A stretch of DNA of 64,000 bases from Euryarchaeota archaeon UBA182 (GTDB lineage: Archaea; Thermoplasmatota; Poseidoniia; Poseidoniales; Thalassarchaeaceae): contig DAGH01000023.1 in assembly GCA_002495675.1 (NCBI GenBank), positions 1-64,000 of the forward strand. The letters are read 5' to 3'. The position numbers and the translations under genes are program-made. Positions 36,599 through 45,838 of the stretch are shown one piece after another. Below the pieces are notes generated by a model that worked only from the letters and a program-made list of their open reading frames with translations, was not told the DNA's origin and searched no databases. Position 1 is the first letter of the stretch. Each line of letters opens with the position of its first letter.

Positions 36599-37603
36599 TT
36601 ACAATGACTCGACCATTTTCCTAACGGATTCCTCTGGAGATAACTCCCCATCCAGCAAGTCACACAGGGAACTCAAGAATGGGGTATTCCATCCATTTCT
36701 ATCCGCGGTATCGACAAACATCCTCGCAGCGCGGACGCCCTCGGCAACCATGGTCATCTCGTCCAAAGCCTGTTCCAGACTCTTTCCTTGACCCAATTTC
36801 TCTCCCAGAGTCCTATTCCTGCTCCGAGGACTCGTTGATGTGACATACAAATCTCCAATTCCCGCGGGCCCAAAAGCCGTGTCGGGGCTCGCACCCATCT
36901 TGGATAACAAGAATCTACCTTCATTGAAGCCCGCCTGAACCAAGGCTGCTTTCAGGTTGTCACCTCCAATTGAGTCTCTCAAACCATCGACTATGCCGCA
37001 TGCTAGTGCCACAGTGTTCTTGTAAGCACCCCACAACTCTGCTCCTACAGGATCGTCTGCGGATGTCAAGATAAGGGTCTTCGTGGATAACCTTTGGGCT
37101 ATTTTCCTCGCCACTGAATCATCATCGCATGCTACTAATGCGCTGGTAACTACTCCTCTTGCCACCTCAGGAGCGATTGTTGGGCCCGTCAAGACCAGGA
37201 CAGGATTTGATTTGCCCTTTGATTTCAATTTCTGCTCGATGGCATTAGATATCATACCATCCTCACTTGCCTCTTCAGGTGCCAGACCCTTTGCGAGATC
37301 TAGTATGACATGCGAAGGTCTCAAATCCGGCAATACCATGTCAATTACCTCCAATATCACTCCGCTAGGGAGTGCGAAGACGAGGATCTCGGAACTATCC
37401 AATATGTCCCCATGTGCCATGGTAGCCTGTAAATTTGGCATCTCCACGCCAGGTAGGTATTTGTGATTAATGGATTCCATCATGAGTGACTCGTAAACTT
37501 CATTTTCTATGGTCCAACCAATTACCGTGTGACCATCTTCGCTCCAAATCTTCGCCAAGGCAGTGCCCCAGTTTCCCATACCGAATATCCCAATGCGCGC
37601 CAT
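36599..37603 (-). CDS. gpsA: NAD(P)H-dependent glycerol-3-phosphate dehydrogenase
   Basis: GpsA reduces dihydroxyacetone phosphate to sn-glycerol-3-phosphate. The 334-residue protein starts with the Rossmann motif IGIFGMGNWGTALA, has FALPSGVI, the LAKGL segment, LTGPTIAPEVARG and the C-terminal catalytic part ELWGAYKNTVALACGIVDG with its Lys, GIGDLYVTSTSPRSRN and MVAEGVRAA. The start at 37603 is chosen because GGTGG stands four bases before the ATG and the family begins there. The enzyme makes the bacterial glycerol phosphate stereoisomer, which is notable in an archaeon. Confidence 0.95.
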   Translation of the reverse strand: MARIGIFGMGNWGTALAKIWSEDGHTVIGWTIENEVYESLMMESINHKYLPGVEMPNLQATMAHGDILDSSEILVFALPSGVILEVIDMVLPDLRPSHVILDLAKGLAPEEASEDGMISNAIEQKLKSKGKSNPVLVLTGPTIAPEVARGVVTSALVACDDDSVARKIAQRLSTKTLILTSADDPVGAELWGAYKNTVALACGIVDGLRDSIGGDNLKAALVQAGFNEGRFLLSKMGASPDTAFGPAGIGDLYVTSTSPRSRNRTLGEKLGQGKSLEQALDEMTMVAEGVRAARMFVDTADRNGWNTPFLSSLCDLLDGELSPEESVRKMVESL

Positions 37604-37826
37604 GAAGCCACCAATAACAGGGCGCAGCACAAATCCGTTATGACCTTGGTGGGGGATTTCAGGATGCCAATGTGGTAATTAGCAATTGTTAACTCGACCA
37701 AATTGATTTGAAGCTCCCATAACTAAACATTGATCCGAACTCTCGGTTGGATGTTGCTAAGACGAATGACAAGGTTACCCACTCACGGCATTGTAAAATA
37801 TGGACGATGGCCCCCGTTAATTCCAA

Positions 37827-37911
37827 GCAGGGGTTCCCGAGCGGTCAAAGGGGCTGGGTTTAGGTCCCAGTGCGTAGTGCTTCGCAGGTTCGAATCCTGT
37901 CCCCTGCACCA
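37827..37911 (+). tRNA. tRNA-Leu (anticodon UAG) with long variable arm and encoded CCA
   Basis: The acceptor stem GCAGGGG pairs with CCCCTGC. The anticodon arm CTGGG / TTTAGGT / CCCAG gives UAG, a long variable arm follows as expected for a class II tRNA, and the T arm is AGGTTCGAATCCT. The discriminator is A, and CCA is encoded directly after it. The 223 bases between it and gpsA hold nothing I can identify beyond a possible promoter. Confidence 0.95.
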
Positions 37912-37978
37912 CACACTTACACCCCATTTTTGAGAAATAAGCCAACGGCTTGATCAAGTACCTCCCGAATCGATAACT

Positions 37979-40048
37979 ATGCCATCACGTGACGAGGCCC
38001 ATTCCTTGGACCTCAACAAGGATGGAAAAGTAGACGTGGGAGATGTGGCGCATATATTCTCCGAGGCAGAGCGTGTAAGATTAGACAGAGAGTTGGATTC
38101 CATCAGAGAGAGAAGACTTGGAGATACGCGCTTTTTCAGATGGGCAGTTGAAGACTATGTGCTCCTCTTCGGAGTTGCTTTTGGAGGATTCTTCCTCCTG
38201 CTAATAGCCACCGCAAGTACTGGTATACTTGCTGGAGACTCAGTTGCAATCGATCAAACTTTGTCAAAGACCCCGCTGGATAATGGAGGCGAGTGTATAG
38301 ACAAACAGGGACAGATTTGGCTGTCAGTATTCGAAGATCATCACGATCTGAGGATTAGGTCATACAACGTTCCAGAAATCGAAACGGGCATGGTCGTGTC
38401 GTATACAAACCTGGAAGGGGTTGTTGTGGAGGAGGTCATGCGAGGGATTGGAGACCTGTCTATTGCCATTGATGGAGAGAATCTGTTGGTAGGAGAACAG
38501 ACAGTTGTCGTCTCAATACTAAACTTAAGTCACAATCCAGACGCTGAGGACGAGAACATCAGCCTAGAATCCACTGAGATTTATTCCCAAGCCTTTCCGA
38601 TGGAAGTGGAACATCGGGTCAAGGGATGGCTATTCTCTAAGGGCGAAGTAATTGACATTGATCTGAAGGAAACTGGGCCAAGAGCATGTCTCACCTTCAA
38701 AGATCTCGGTGAGTGGGGGTGGCTGTTGATGGCAGCCGAATGGGCCGGGGGAAGAGAGACAGCCATGCTTACAGGTGGGAGCGGAGGTGTTCCTGCTTGG
38801 TGGATGGCATTCGTGTCTCTTGGAATGTCAATCGTATTTCTGTACATCCAATATCCCCTGATGCATAAAATGTATCACCGAGAAGGCGAGGAAGCACTTA
38901 ACAAAAAACAAGTCAAGAGGCTCATCTCTAGGATTCTCGAAAGATCTCAAGATGAGGCCACGATAGAAATCGATTTTGAGCTCCTCAGGATGCAAGAAAG
39001 ATCGATCTCTATCGACGTTTTCGTTCCTTATGTCCTAAAACCTCGTAGTATCATGACTACAACGGACGTAAGGTCGATTCTAATGCGAGACCTACTTTCA
39101 GAATTTTCGATTTTCGGTGAGATGAGGCCGCTTCAACTAAGGGTACAATCAATCAATGCGAATAAAACAGGGGAGCAGATACTATTGGGCGAAGACCTGA
39201 CAATGGAGGGATTCGATCCAACAATTGTTGTTGATGACTACAGGCCCTTCTTCGAATCCATATCCATCGTTGGTACCATAGAAGATTCCGCGAGGCCAGT
39301 TATCCAAGAATTACTGGACGAATATGACCTTGCAGACGAAGGAACCCTCGTTTCTGCAGACGATAGGGCGGTCTATGTCAGAATGATATATCGACCCCGA
39401 ATTAGATTTAGTTATTTTTTATTCCCACGAAACTTCATTGAGATAGAGAATAGTCTTTCTGACAGACTGAATAAAGGGCTTTCCAGTTTATTGGAAGGTA
39501 GAAAAGTGGTTGTCAGCGCCAGAAATTTGAGACGTACCTTGGCTGATCAGGCAGTCGCCGGCAGGGTAGAGCAAGGAGGCTCAAACTTTGCAGGAGAGGC
39601 ACTCGTTGCAAAACAACCAGGAATCACGGGGACACTCCTGCAAACCGTGGGAGGGGACATTCTTTCCAGTGTGGAATACGTGGCTCAAAGAAACAGAAAT
39701 AGAATTGATAAATATGGATTCTGGGGCCTGATATTTTTCGTTTGGATACCATTCATGGCAAGTGGCGTGCTTGTCGGGGCTATGCTAGGATTGGTCGCAA
39801 GGATGAGGTTTGAGAGAGTCCTATTGGCAACTACGGTCGGAGGCACAGCAGCATCAATTACTTGGGCGTATACTGCCAGAGGAATAATTGAGTTCATGGA
39901 GAGATATCAGGCAGAGGTACTCATACCCTTCTTAATAGGACTAGTTTTTCTGTTCACATTTTTCCATCTTAGGAGAAATAAAAGGCTGAGAAGAGAGGAG
40001 CTTTTCAGGGAATCAATGTCATTTTTCAGTAGGGTTTCATTGGATTAG
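37979..40048 (+). CDS. 689-residue membrane protein with an N-terminal EF-hand-like loop
   Basis: The N-terminus has a single EF-hand/dockerin-like loop, LDLNKDGKVDVGDV (about 10-23), then a charged helix and a membrane segment (55-78). An extracytoplasmic beta-rich domain follows to about 250, then a second membrane helix, a 260-residue cytosolic region, and three closing helices from about 580. The last part (FVWIPFMASGVLVGAMLGLVARM) is reminiscent of the small multi-drug export family, but the match is loose. The gene starts 67 bases after tRNA-Leu. The function is not known. A calcium-sensing or transport role is a guess. Confidence 0.65.
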   Translation: MPSRDEAHSLDLNKDGKVDVGDVAHIFSEAERVRLDRELDSIRERRLGDTRFFRWAVEDYVLLFGVAFGGFFLLLIATASTGILAGDSVAIDQTLSKTPLDNGGECIDKQGQIWLSVFEDHHDLRIRSYNVPEIETGMVVSYTNLEGVVVEEVMRGIGDLSIAIDGENLLVGEQTVVVSILNLSHNPDAEDENISLESTEIYSQAFPMEVEHRVKGWLFSKGEVIDIDLKETGPRACLTFKDLGEWGWLLMAAEWAGGRETAMLTGGSGGVPAWWMAFVSLGMSIVFLYIQYPLMHKMYHREGEEALNKKQVKRLISRILERSQDEATIEIDFELLRMQERSISIDVFVPYVLKPRSIMTTTDVRSILMRDLLSEFSIFGEMRPLQLRVQSINANKTGEQILLGEDLTMEGFDPTIVVDDYRPFFESISIVGTIEDSARPVIQELLDEYDLADEGTLVSADDRAVYVRMIYRPRIRFSYFLFPRNFIEIENSLSDRLNKGLSSLLEGRKVVVSARNLRRTLADQAVAGRVEQGGSNFAGEALVAKQPGITGTLLQTVGGDILSSVEYVAQRNRNRIDKYGFWGLIFFVWIPFMASGVLVGAMLGLVARMRFERVLLATTVGGTAASITWAYTARGIIEFMERYQAEVLIPFLIGLVFLFTFFHLRRNKRLRREELFRESMSFFSRVSLD

Positions 40049-40105
40049 ATTACGCACTGTTTATACCACATCGAAATTCCCTCGCCACAGTAATCCGTGA
40101 TACCC

Positions 40106-40798
40106 ATGCCTCTAGTAGAAATGAAGAATATTCAGAGACACTATGAAACACCAGCGGGAATTGTAAAGGCGCTTGATGGCGTTAGTTTCGACATAGAGGA
40201 GGGTGAGCGGGTTATCCTTCTAGGCCCATCGGGCTCAGGGAAAACTACACTTTTGAATTGTTTATCCGGCCTAGATAGTCCAACCGGAGGGTCATACAAA
40301 TTTCTTGGTGGCGAGGTACCCCGACATCATTCGGAAAAAATGACGTCCTTTCGAAGAGAGAATATAGGTTATGTTTTCCAGTTTTTCAATTTGCTTCAGG
40401 ACCTTACGGTTCTTGAAAACATACTCCTGATCCAAGAACTTGCCGGGAACAAGAACTCCGCCCGCGCAAAGGAACTTCTTGAGCTGGTGGGCCTACACTC
40501 GGAAGTCAACCGATTCCCCGGAGAAATCAGCGGAGGCCAACAACAACGTGTGGCCATTGCTCGAAGTATTGCCAAGAGACCGAGGTTGTTGTTGGGGGAT
40601 GAATTAACGGGAAACCTCGACACAGAAACATCAAACAGAGTCATGGAGGCACTTGTTAACGCCTGTAGACAGGAGGACATAACCTCAGTATTTGTCACCC
40701 ACGATGAGGGCCTGATTAGATATGCCACTCGAGTGATTCGCATTGATAGTGGCAGAATCATCTCAGACGAAAAGGTCACGTCTGATAATGAAAACTGA
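40106..40798 (+). CDS. LolD/MacB-type ABC exporter ATPase
   Basis: About 230 residues with Walker A GPSGSGKTT, Q-loop YVFQFFNLL, signature ISGGQQQR and Walker B LLLGDELTGNLD, plus the GNLDT D-loop typical of the MacB/LolD/FtsE class. A GTG at 40097 would add three residues. Nine bases separate it from the FtsX-like permease that follows, which begins after a GAGGTG ribosome site. Such pairs move lipoproteins, peptides or drugs, or act by mechanotransmission rather than transport. Confidence 0.92.
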   Translation: MPLVEMKNIQRHYETPAGIVKALDGVSFDIEEGERVILLGPSGSGKTTLLNCLSGLDSPTGGSYKFLGGEVPRHHSEKMTSFRRENIGYVFQFFNLLQDLTVLENILLIQELAGNKNSARAKELLELVGLHSEVNRFPGEISGGQQQRVAIARSIAKRPRLLLGDELTGNLDTETSNRVMEALVNACRQEDITSVFVTHDEGLIRYATRVIRIDSGRIISDEKVTSDNEN

Positions 40799-40807
40799 GG
40801 TGAAAAG

Positions 40808-43249
40808 ATGTCAAACCTCCTGAACAAACGCTTGGCACGGAGTCTATGGAGGACAAAACCCCGACTCTTTGCAGTCGTGATGATGGTTGCAGTCGGGGTA
40901 TTTGCCGGGATTACATTCAGCGGGTATTCCCATAACCTGGACGGCATGTATGAAACTCTGCATGGTGACGATGACGAGGGCGCTAATCTCGCCGACATGT
41001 GGATAGACAACCGGAGCACAACTTGGTCTCACGAGGAAGTCACGAACTTCTGCAGCGCATTAGAAGCATCATGGCCTGCAGATATGGACGAACTGGACTC
41101 ATGCGAGGGTCGAACAATCGTGCAAGGCACAATGTTTCACTCAAACGATGGAGGCACACAAATAATCAATTCCCTCTGGCATGGCATTCCCGAGTTTGCC
41201 AACGCTGACAGGCTTTGGATGCCGTCAGGACATAGTGAAGGCAGGGTAGCCTCTGCCGCCGATGAGATAGTCATAGATGCCCATGTTGTCGATGCACTCG
41301 ATTTATCATTGGGGGATACCGTTCACATCGGTGCAGGAAGCTCGCCTGTCGAGTTTTCGATCGTTGGCATTGGGTATCACCCCCTTCACGTTTTCATGGC
41401 CCCAGAAGGCTCGATTTTTCCTCCAGAGCCAGGTCAGTATGTAGTCGGCTATGTCTCAGATAGCGGTATGGCCCGTCTCACGAACAGTACGATCGGCAAC
41501 AGCAATACTATCTTGCTGGATGTAGAGGGAACCCCATCATTCGATCTCCCTGACACAGAAGAATATGAAGGAGATGAAATTGATTCGGTGAGGAATCTTG
41601 TTTCCAGAGCTCTAGAGAACGCTGAGTTGGACGGACGGATCAGGGATAGAGGCCAGAATGAGCCAGTTGAAATCATGCGGCAAGACCTTGAGGGTGCTAA
41701 GCGGACGAGCGTCCCCTTTGCAGTTATGATTGCTGCTATCGCCTCAATCACAATTGTCCTCAGCCTCCAACGATTGGTACAGAGTCAAGCCAAAGAGATA
41801 GCAGCATTGCGAACACTCGGCGTGAATAGAATGTCATTGATGACTGGATACCTCATCGCTCCACTTGCTATCGGTGCCGCTGGATGTGGGCTTGGAGCAG
41901 TAATAGGTCCATTGGGGGTCGATTTCATGCTCGATTTCTACGAAGGCATCGTCGGCCTTCCCATTACAGAAAGAGAAGTCCCGTTGTCGATTTATTCAAA
42001 TGTCATGATCCCTACTATCGCCGTTGTTTTCCTCTCAGGGGCATTCCCCGCCCTAAAAGCTAGTAAACTCGATCCTTTGGAGGTGCTCAGCGGTCAAAAT
42101 CAAATTCGAGTTGGATCGAGGACCCTTCGTCGTCTAACCTCTTGGATGCCAACTACCCTCGGACTATCTATCAGGTCAAGCATCCGGAAACCAGTTCGTT
42201 TGATGATGACATTCCTCGCTGTTGGAATCTCTCTGATGCTTTTCGGCTCGGTCCAAATGATGTCAGCTGGGCTTGAGGACACCATCGTGGGCGGGCTTGA
42301 AGATCGACAATCCTGGGATGCCCAAGTCTACATCAACCACGATCAAGAGGAAAGGGTCATTGAATGGGCCGATCAGCGGGGCGCTACTTATGAGCCGTTA
42401 ATTGAGATGCCCATAGGAATGGTGGAGGATCCCAAGGGTTTGGAGCGCATTTTCACAGTGGTAGGACTCGAATCTTTCACAGAAGGTTTACGAGAAATCA
42501 ACATCATACAGGGTGATCCACCTCAGCTCAGCACTAGTGCCACTGAGGTCTTGCTCGACGAGGGTGCAGCGACATTCTTGGGGTGGAGTGTTGGACAATC
42601 ACACACAGTCCTGTTGAATGGGGCCGAGCACGAAGTCACCATTGTTGGAGTTACTCGAGGTGAATTAGCGCGCACGATGTATTTTCTGAGGGCTGATCTG
42701 GGAGAGGCATTGGGGGTCAACGCCACTTCAATTTACCTTACACTTCCCGACGGTGTCGAGGTTGATTCATCTCTCGCAGAGATATCCGCCGGAGTGGTTG
42801 AGCGCGAGACCCTCATTGAAGGAATGAACAGTTTGATCGACCAACAGACCCAAATTTTTCTTGCTATGATGTATCTCGGACTCATGTTCACCATCGCAGT
42901 GATGTTCAATACAATGATCATGAATGTCGCAGAACGAGACTTTGAACTCGCAACACTTAGAGTGTTGGGAGCGTCAACCCCAAGTCTTGGAATTATGCTA
43001 CTCTTTGAAAGCCTTCTAATCGGAATCATTGGCGGTTTAGTCGGGGTCGTTTTCGCATATGGCGGCGCGGTCGGACTGGCAGCCTCTTTCTCTACTTGGC
43101 AGTTCTACGTAACTGTCTTGATAGTTCCCAGTGTAGCCTATCAACTAATGCTGGGCGTGATTTTGATCGCGATTGCCATGACGCCCATTGGCATCTGGCG
43201 CCTGCGTCGTATGGATTTAGTGGAGAAGGTAAAAAACCTCACACAATAG
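40808..43249 (+). CDS. FtsX-like ABC permease (MacB/LolCE superfamily), duplicated form
   Basis: An 813-residue protein with an N-terminal membrane helix, an extracytoplasmic domain of about 240 residues, a first FtsX core (about 305-420, three helices with QAKEIAALRTLGVNR), a fourth membrane helix, a second extracytoplasmic domain and a second FtsX core near the C-terminus (ERDFELATLRVLGAS). The two cores make this a pseudo-dimer that needs only one gene. It is the partner of the ATPase just upstream. The exported or sensed substrate is unknown. Confidence 0.9.
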   Translation: MSNLLNKRLARSLWRTKPRLFAVVMMVAVGVFAGITFSGYSHNLDGMYETLHGDDDEGANLADMWIDNRSTTWSHEEVTNFCSALEASWPADMDELDSCEGRTIVQGTMFHSNDGGTQIINSLWHGIPEFANADRLWMPSGHSEGRVASAADEIVIDAHVVDALDLSLGDTVHIGAGSSPVEFSIVGIGYHPLHVFMAPEGSIFPPEPGQYVVGYVSDSGMARLTNSTIGNSNTILLDVEGTPSFDLPDTEEYEGDEIDSVRNLVSRALENAELDGRIRDRGQNEPVEIMRQDLEGAKRTSVPFAVMIAAIASITIVLSLQRLVQSQAKEIAALRTLGVNRMSLMTGYLIAPLAIGAAGCGLGAVIGPLGVDFMLDFYEGIVGLPITEREVPLSIYSNVMIPTIAVVFLSGAFPALKASKLDPLEVLSGQNQIRVGSRTLRRLTSWMPTTLGLSIRSSIRKPVRLMMTFLAVGISLMLFGSVQMMSAGLEDTIVGGLEDRQSWDAQVYINHDQEERVIEWADQRGATYEPLIEMPIGMVEDPKGLERIFTVVGLESFTEGLREINIIQGDPPQLSTSATEVLLDEGAATFLGWSVGQSHTVLLNGAEHEVTIVGVTRGELARTMYFLRADLGEALGVNATSIYLTLPDGVEVDSSLAEISAGVVERETLIEGMNSLIDQQTQIFLAMMYLGLMFTIAVMFNTMIMNVAERDFELATLRVLGASTPSLGIMLLFESLLIGIIGGLVGVVFAYGGAVGLAASFSTWQFYVTVLIVPSVAYQLMLGVILIAIAMTPIGIWRLRRMDLVEKVKNLTQ

Positions 43250-43258
43250 GAGAAAAAA

Positions 43259-44050
43259 ATGAGGATAGCAACTTGGAATTTGAACGGGATTAGGGCCGCT
43301 CACAAGAAAGGACTGGACCATTTCATAAAAAAGATAGATGCCGATGTTCTTTTGTTCCAGGAAGTCAGGGCCTTGCCCGAACAGATGCCAGTGGGTTGGA
43401 CACAACCCCCAGATTACAATGTCATATGGCACCCGGCAGAAAAAAAGGGGTACTCAGGGGTAATGACTTGTTCTAAAGATGAAATAATTGAAATCAGGAG
43501 AGGAATAGAAACCAATTTGGATGACACTTTGGACCCAGATGGTAGAGTCTTGGTCACGGGACATGGCGAGTTCACTTGCGTAAACATGTATCTCCCCAAT
43601 GGGTCTTCCAGTCCAGAGAGGCAGCACTACAAGGATATCTGGTTAGAGGATATGTTGGTATGGAGCCAAAACTTCCTGGCAGATTCGAAACCCTCGTTGT
43701 TGTGCGGAGACCTCAATATAGCACACACGGAGAATGATATTTGGAATCCGTCGGGTAATCGAAGAACATCTGGGTTCCTAGACCACGAGCGAGAGTGGTT
43801 CGACAGATTGTTGGAATCCGGTTGGAAAGACCTCGTTAGGGAGCAGTATGGAAGTATCAAAGGTCCATATTCATGGTGGTCGAACCGAGGAAGGGCTCGA
43901 GAATTGGACAGGGGCTGGAGAATTGATTACATATTGGCAAATCCGGCGGCAGCAGATCGGTTCGTTCGAGCTGAGGTAATTAGAGAAGGAGGTCTGAGAA
44001 TATCCGATCATGCCCCGGTGATAGCTGACTTCTCTGATCATGGGCACTAA
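43259..44050 (+). CDS. xthA: Exodeoxyribonuclease III (AP endonuclease)
   Basis: This base-excision repair enzyme cuts at abasic sites and trims 3' ends. In 263 residues it shows the metal and catalytic motifs of the family: MRIATWNLNGIRAA, FQEVRA (Glu), MYLPNG with the Tyr, GDLNIAH (Asp and Asn), WRIDYILA and SDHAPV with the final Asp-His pair. A GGAGA ribosome site stands just before the ATG, nine bases after the FtsX gene, so it may share that transcript. Confidence 0.95.
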   Translation: MRIATWNLNGIRAAHKKGLDHFIKKIDADVLLFQEVRALPEQMPVGWTQPPDYNVIWHPAEKKGYSGVMTCSKDEIIEIRRGIETNLDDTLDPDGRVLVTGHGEFTCVNMYLPNGSSSPERQHYKDIWLEDMLVWSQNFLADSKPSLLCGDLNIAHTENDIWNPSGNRRTSGFLDHEREWFDRLLESGWKDLVREQYGSIKGPYSWWSNRGRARELDRGWRIDYILANPAAADRFVRAEVIREGGLRISDHAPVIADFSDHGH

Positions 44051-44080
44051 TTCAAACGCAATAACCACTTAGAAAGAACC

Positions 44081-44875
44081 ATGATAACACCGCCGAGCGA
44101 CGCACTATCATCCCTTCTACCGGGTGGAAAAGGCGTTTGGGTCCCCATGGACCATGGCCTTTCTTCCTTCCCAGTTCGAGGCCTAAGGAACATTGAGGAG
44201 GCGATAGATGATTGCATCGAGGGTGGCGTTGATGCGATAGTACTGCAGAAGGGCGTATTGTCACATCAAATTAAGAGGCTCTCATGGCCAAATTTCATCA
44301 TGCACGTTTCAGCATCTACCATCCACGCAGGGATCAACTCAGACAATAAGGTATCAGTCGGGGATCCCAGCGAGGCAAAGGAAAGAGGTGCCGTCGCAAT
44401 ATCCTGCCAGATTAACTTGGGGTCCCAAAATGAAGGCGAAATGATCAGGGATGCAGGATTGCTTACCGGCGCAGCCCTAGCCCATGACATGCCTGTGCTC
44501 GGAATGATCTACCCTAGAGGACCTGGCTTAGTCCAAATTGATGGCGATAGAACCAACGGAGTCGCACATGCTGCGAGACTAGCCTGGGAGCTTGGATGCC
44601 ATGTCGCGAAGGTACCATGGACCGGGAGCGCGGACTCCTTCCATGATGTGTGCTCGTCAGTCCCGATCCCTGTTCTGATTGCAGGAGGTCAGCCGAACAT
44701 ATCATTCGCTCAAACCCTCGAGATCGTCGAGACTGCAATTTCTGTTGGCGGCGCTGGGGTCTGCATGGGCAGGCAGATATTCGAGGCTAACGATCGGATT
44801 GACAGAATTAGGGCGTTGAGGGCTGTAATTCATGAGGGAAAAACTTCGAACGAAGCCATTCAGATAATGGGGTGA
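44081..44875 (+). CDS. aroA': 2-amino-3,7-dideoxy-D-threo-hept-6-ulosonate (ADH) synthase
   Basis: A 264-residue class I aldolase of the DhnA family that opens the archaeal shikimate route by joining a 6-deoxy-5-ketofructose phosphate unit to aspartate semialdehyde. Visible active-site parts are WVPMDHGLSSFP (Asp and His), MIYPRG (Tyr), the Schiff-base Lys in HVAKVPWTGS and a phosphate site near AGGQPN and GGAGVCMGR. The next gene is 3-dehydroquinate synthase II, which makes ADH synthase much likelier than plain fructose-bisphosphate aldolase. Confidence 0.9.
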   Translation: MITPPSDALSSLLPGGKGVWVPMDHGLSSFPVRGLRNIEEAIDDCIEGGVDAIVLQKGVLSHQIKRLSWPNFIMHVSASTIHAGINSDNKVSVGDPSEAKERGAVAISCQINLGSQNEGEMIRDAGLLTGAALAHDMPVLGMIYPRGPGLVQIDGDRTNGVAHAARLAWELGCHVAKVPWTGSADSFHDVCSSVPIPVLIAGGQPNISFAQTLEIVETAISVGGAGVCMGRQIFEANDRIDRIRALRAVIHEGKTSNEAIQIMG

Positions 44876-44881
44876 AAACCC

Positions 44882-45838
44882 ATGGAAGTATGGCTAGACT
44901 TCACTGCTGGAAAGAATTTCAGCGATGTCGATTCTGCTTTTATTGAAAATGTGCATAGACAATGGCATGGCGAGTCAAAGGATGTTGCAGAAGTGGAGAT
45001 AGATGGTTTCAGAGGACAGGAAGAAGCCGTCTCTCTAATAGGAATGGTCGATTGGTTACTTCTACGATGCTCTGATTGGACCATGATCCCCTTGGAGAAC
45101 ATTATCTCTGCGTCCAGGGGTACTGGAACAAGAATCGCAGCAGCAGTCTCATGTACGGATGACATCAATGGAGCAGGATTCGCGTTGGAACACGGGGTAG
45201 ATGCGGTGCTTATACCACCAAAAACCGATTTATTGAATTACTCATTGACCATATCAGAAAAAATGACGCCCAAGGAACAGGCCCCTGAACAAATACAATC
45301 AGGTTTGCAGTACTCCGAGGTTATCGATATCGCTGCAGTTGGGATCGGCGATCGGGTTTGTGTCGACCTCATTGATACTCTCGAATTGGGAGAGGGCCTC
45401 TTGGTAGGCTCAACAGCAAACGCGATGGTTATGGTCCATGGTGAAACCGTGCCATCAGAGTATGTCCCCACACGTCCTTTCAGGGTAAATGCAGGGGCAG
45501 TTCACTCATACTGCCTGATGGCTGATCAAACTACGAAATATCTCAGCGAGTTGGTCTCTGGTGACAAGGTCGCGGTGATCAATCTCAGAGGTACACTCAG
45601 GCATTCCACAATTGGAAGAGTCAAAATAGAAAGGAGGCCGTTTGTGTTGGTAAAGTACAGCGATGGCAGCATTTCTGGACAGGTAGCACTCCAACAGGCC
45701 GAGACCATTCGCTTAGTCGGGGATGGAGGGCTCATTAGTGTCACCAACATAAATGTCGGAGACAGAGTGCTGACCAGAATGTCCACCGGTATGCGACACA
45801 TTGGAAGGGAATTGGATGGGGTGATGAATGAGAGATGA
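44882..45838 (+). CDS. aroB': 3-dehydroquinate synthase II
   Basis: This archaeal enzyme oxidatively deaminates and cyclises the ADH synthase product to 3-dehydroquinate, with NAD. The 318 residues match the family: VWLDFTAGKNFS at the start, VGIGDRVCVDLIDTLELGEGLLVGS with the following strand, and the C-terminal half RPFRVNAGAVHSYCLM, TKYLSELVSGDKV and GRVKIERRPFVLV. It lies six bases after ADH synthase, and its stop overlaps the shikimate kinase start (ATGA). It replaces the bacterial AroB. Confidence 0.93.
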   Translation: MEVWLDFTAGKNFSDVDSAFIENVHRQWHGESKDVAEVEIDGFRGQEEAVSLIGMVDWLLLRCSDWTMIPLENIISASRGTGTRIAAAVSCTDDINGAGFALEHGVDAVLIPPKTDLLNYSLTISEKMTPKEQAPEQIQSGLQYSEVIDIAAVGIGDRVCVDLIDTLELGEGLLVGSTANAMVMVHGETVPSEYVPTRPFRVNAGAVHSYCLMADQTTKYLSELVSGDKVAVINLRGTLRHSTIGRVKIERRPFVLVKYSDGSISGQVALQQAETIRLVGDGGLISVTNINVGDRVLTRMSTGMRHIGRELDGVMNER

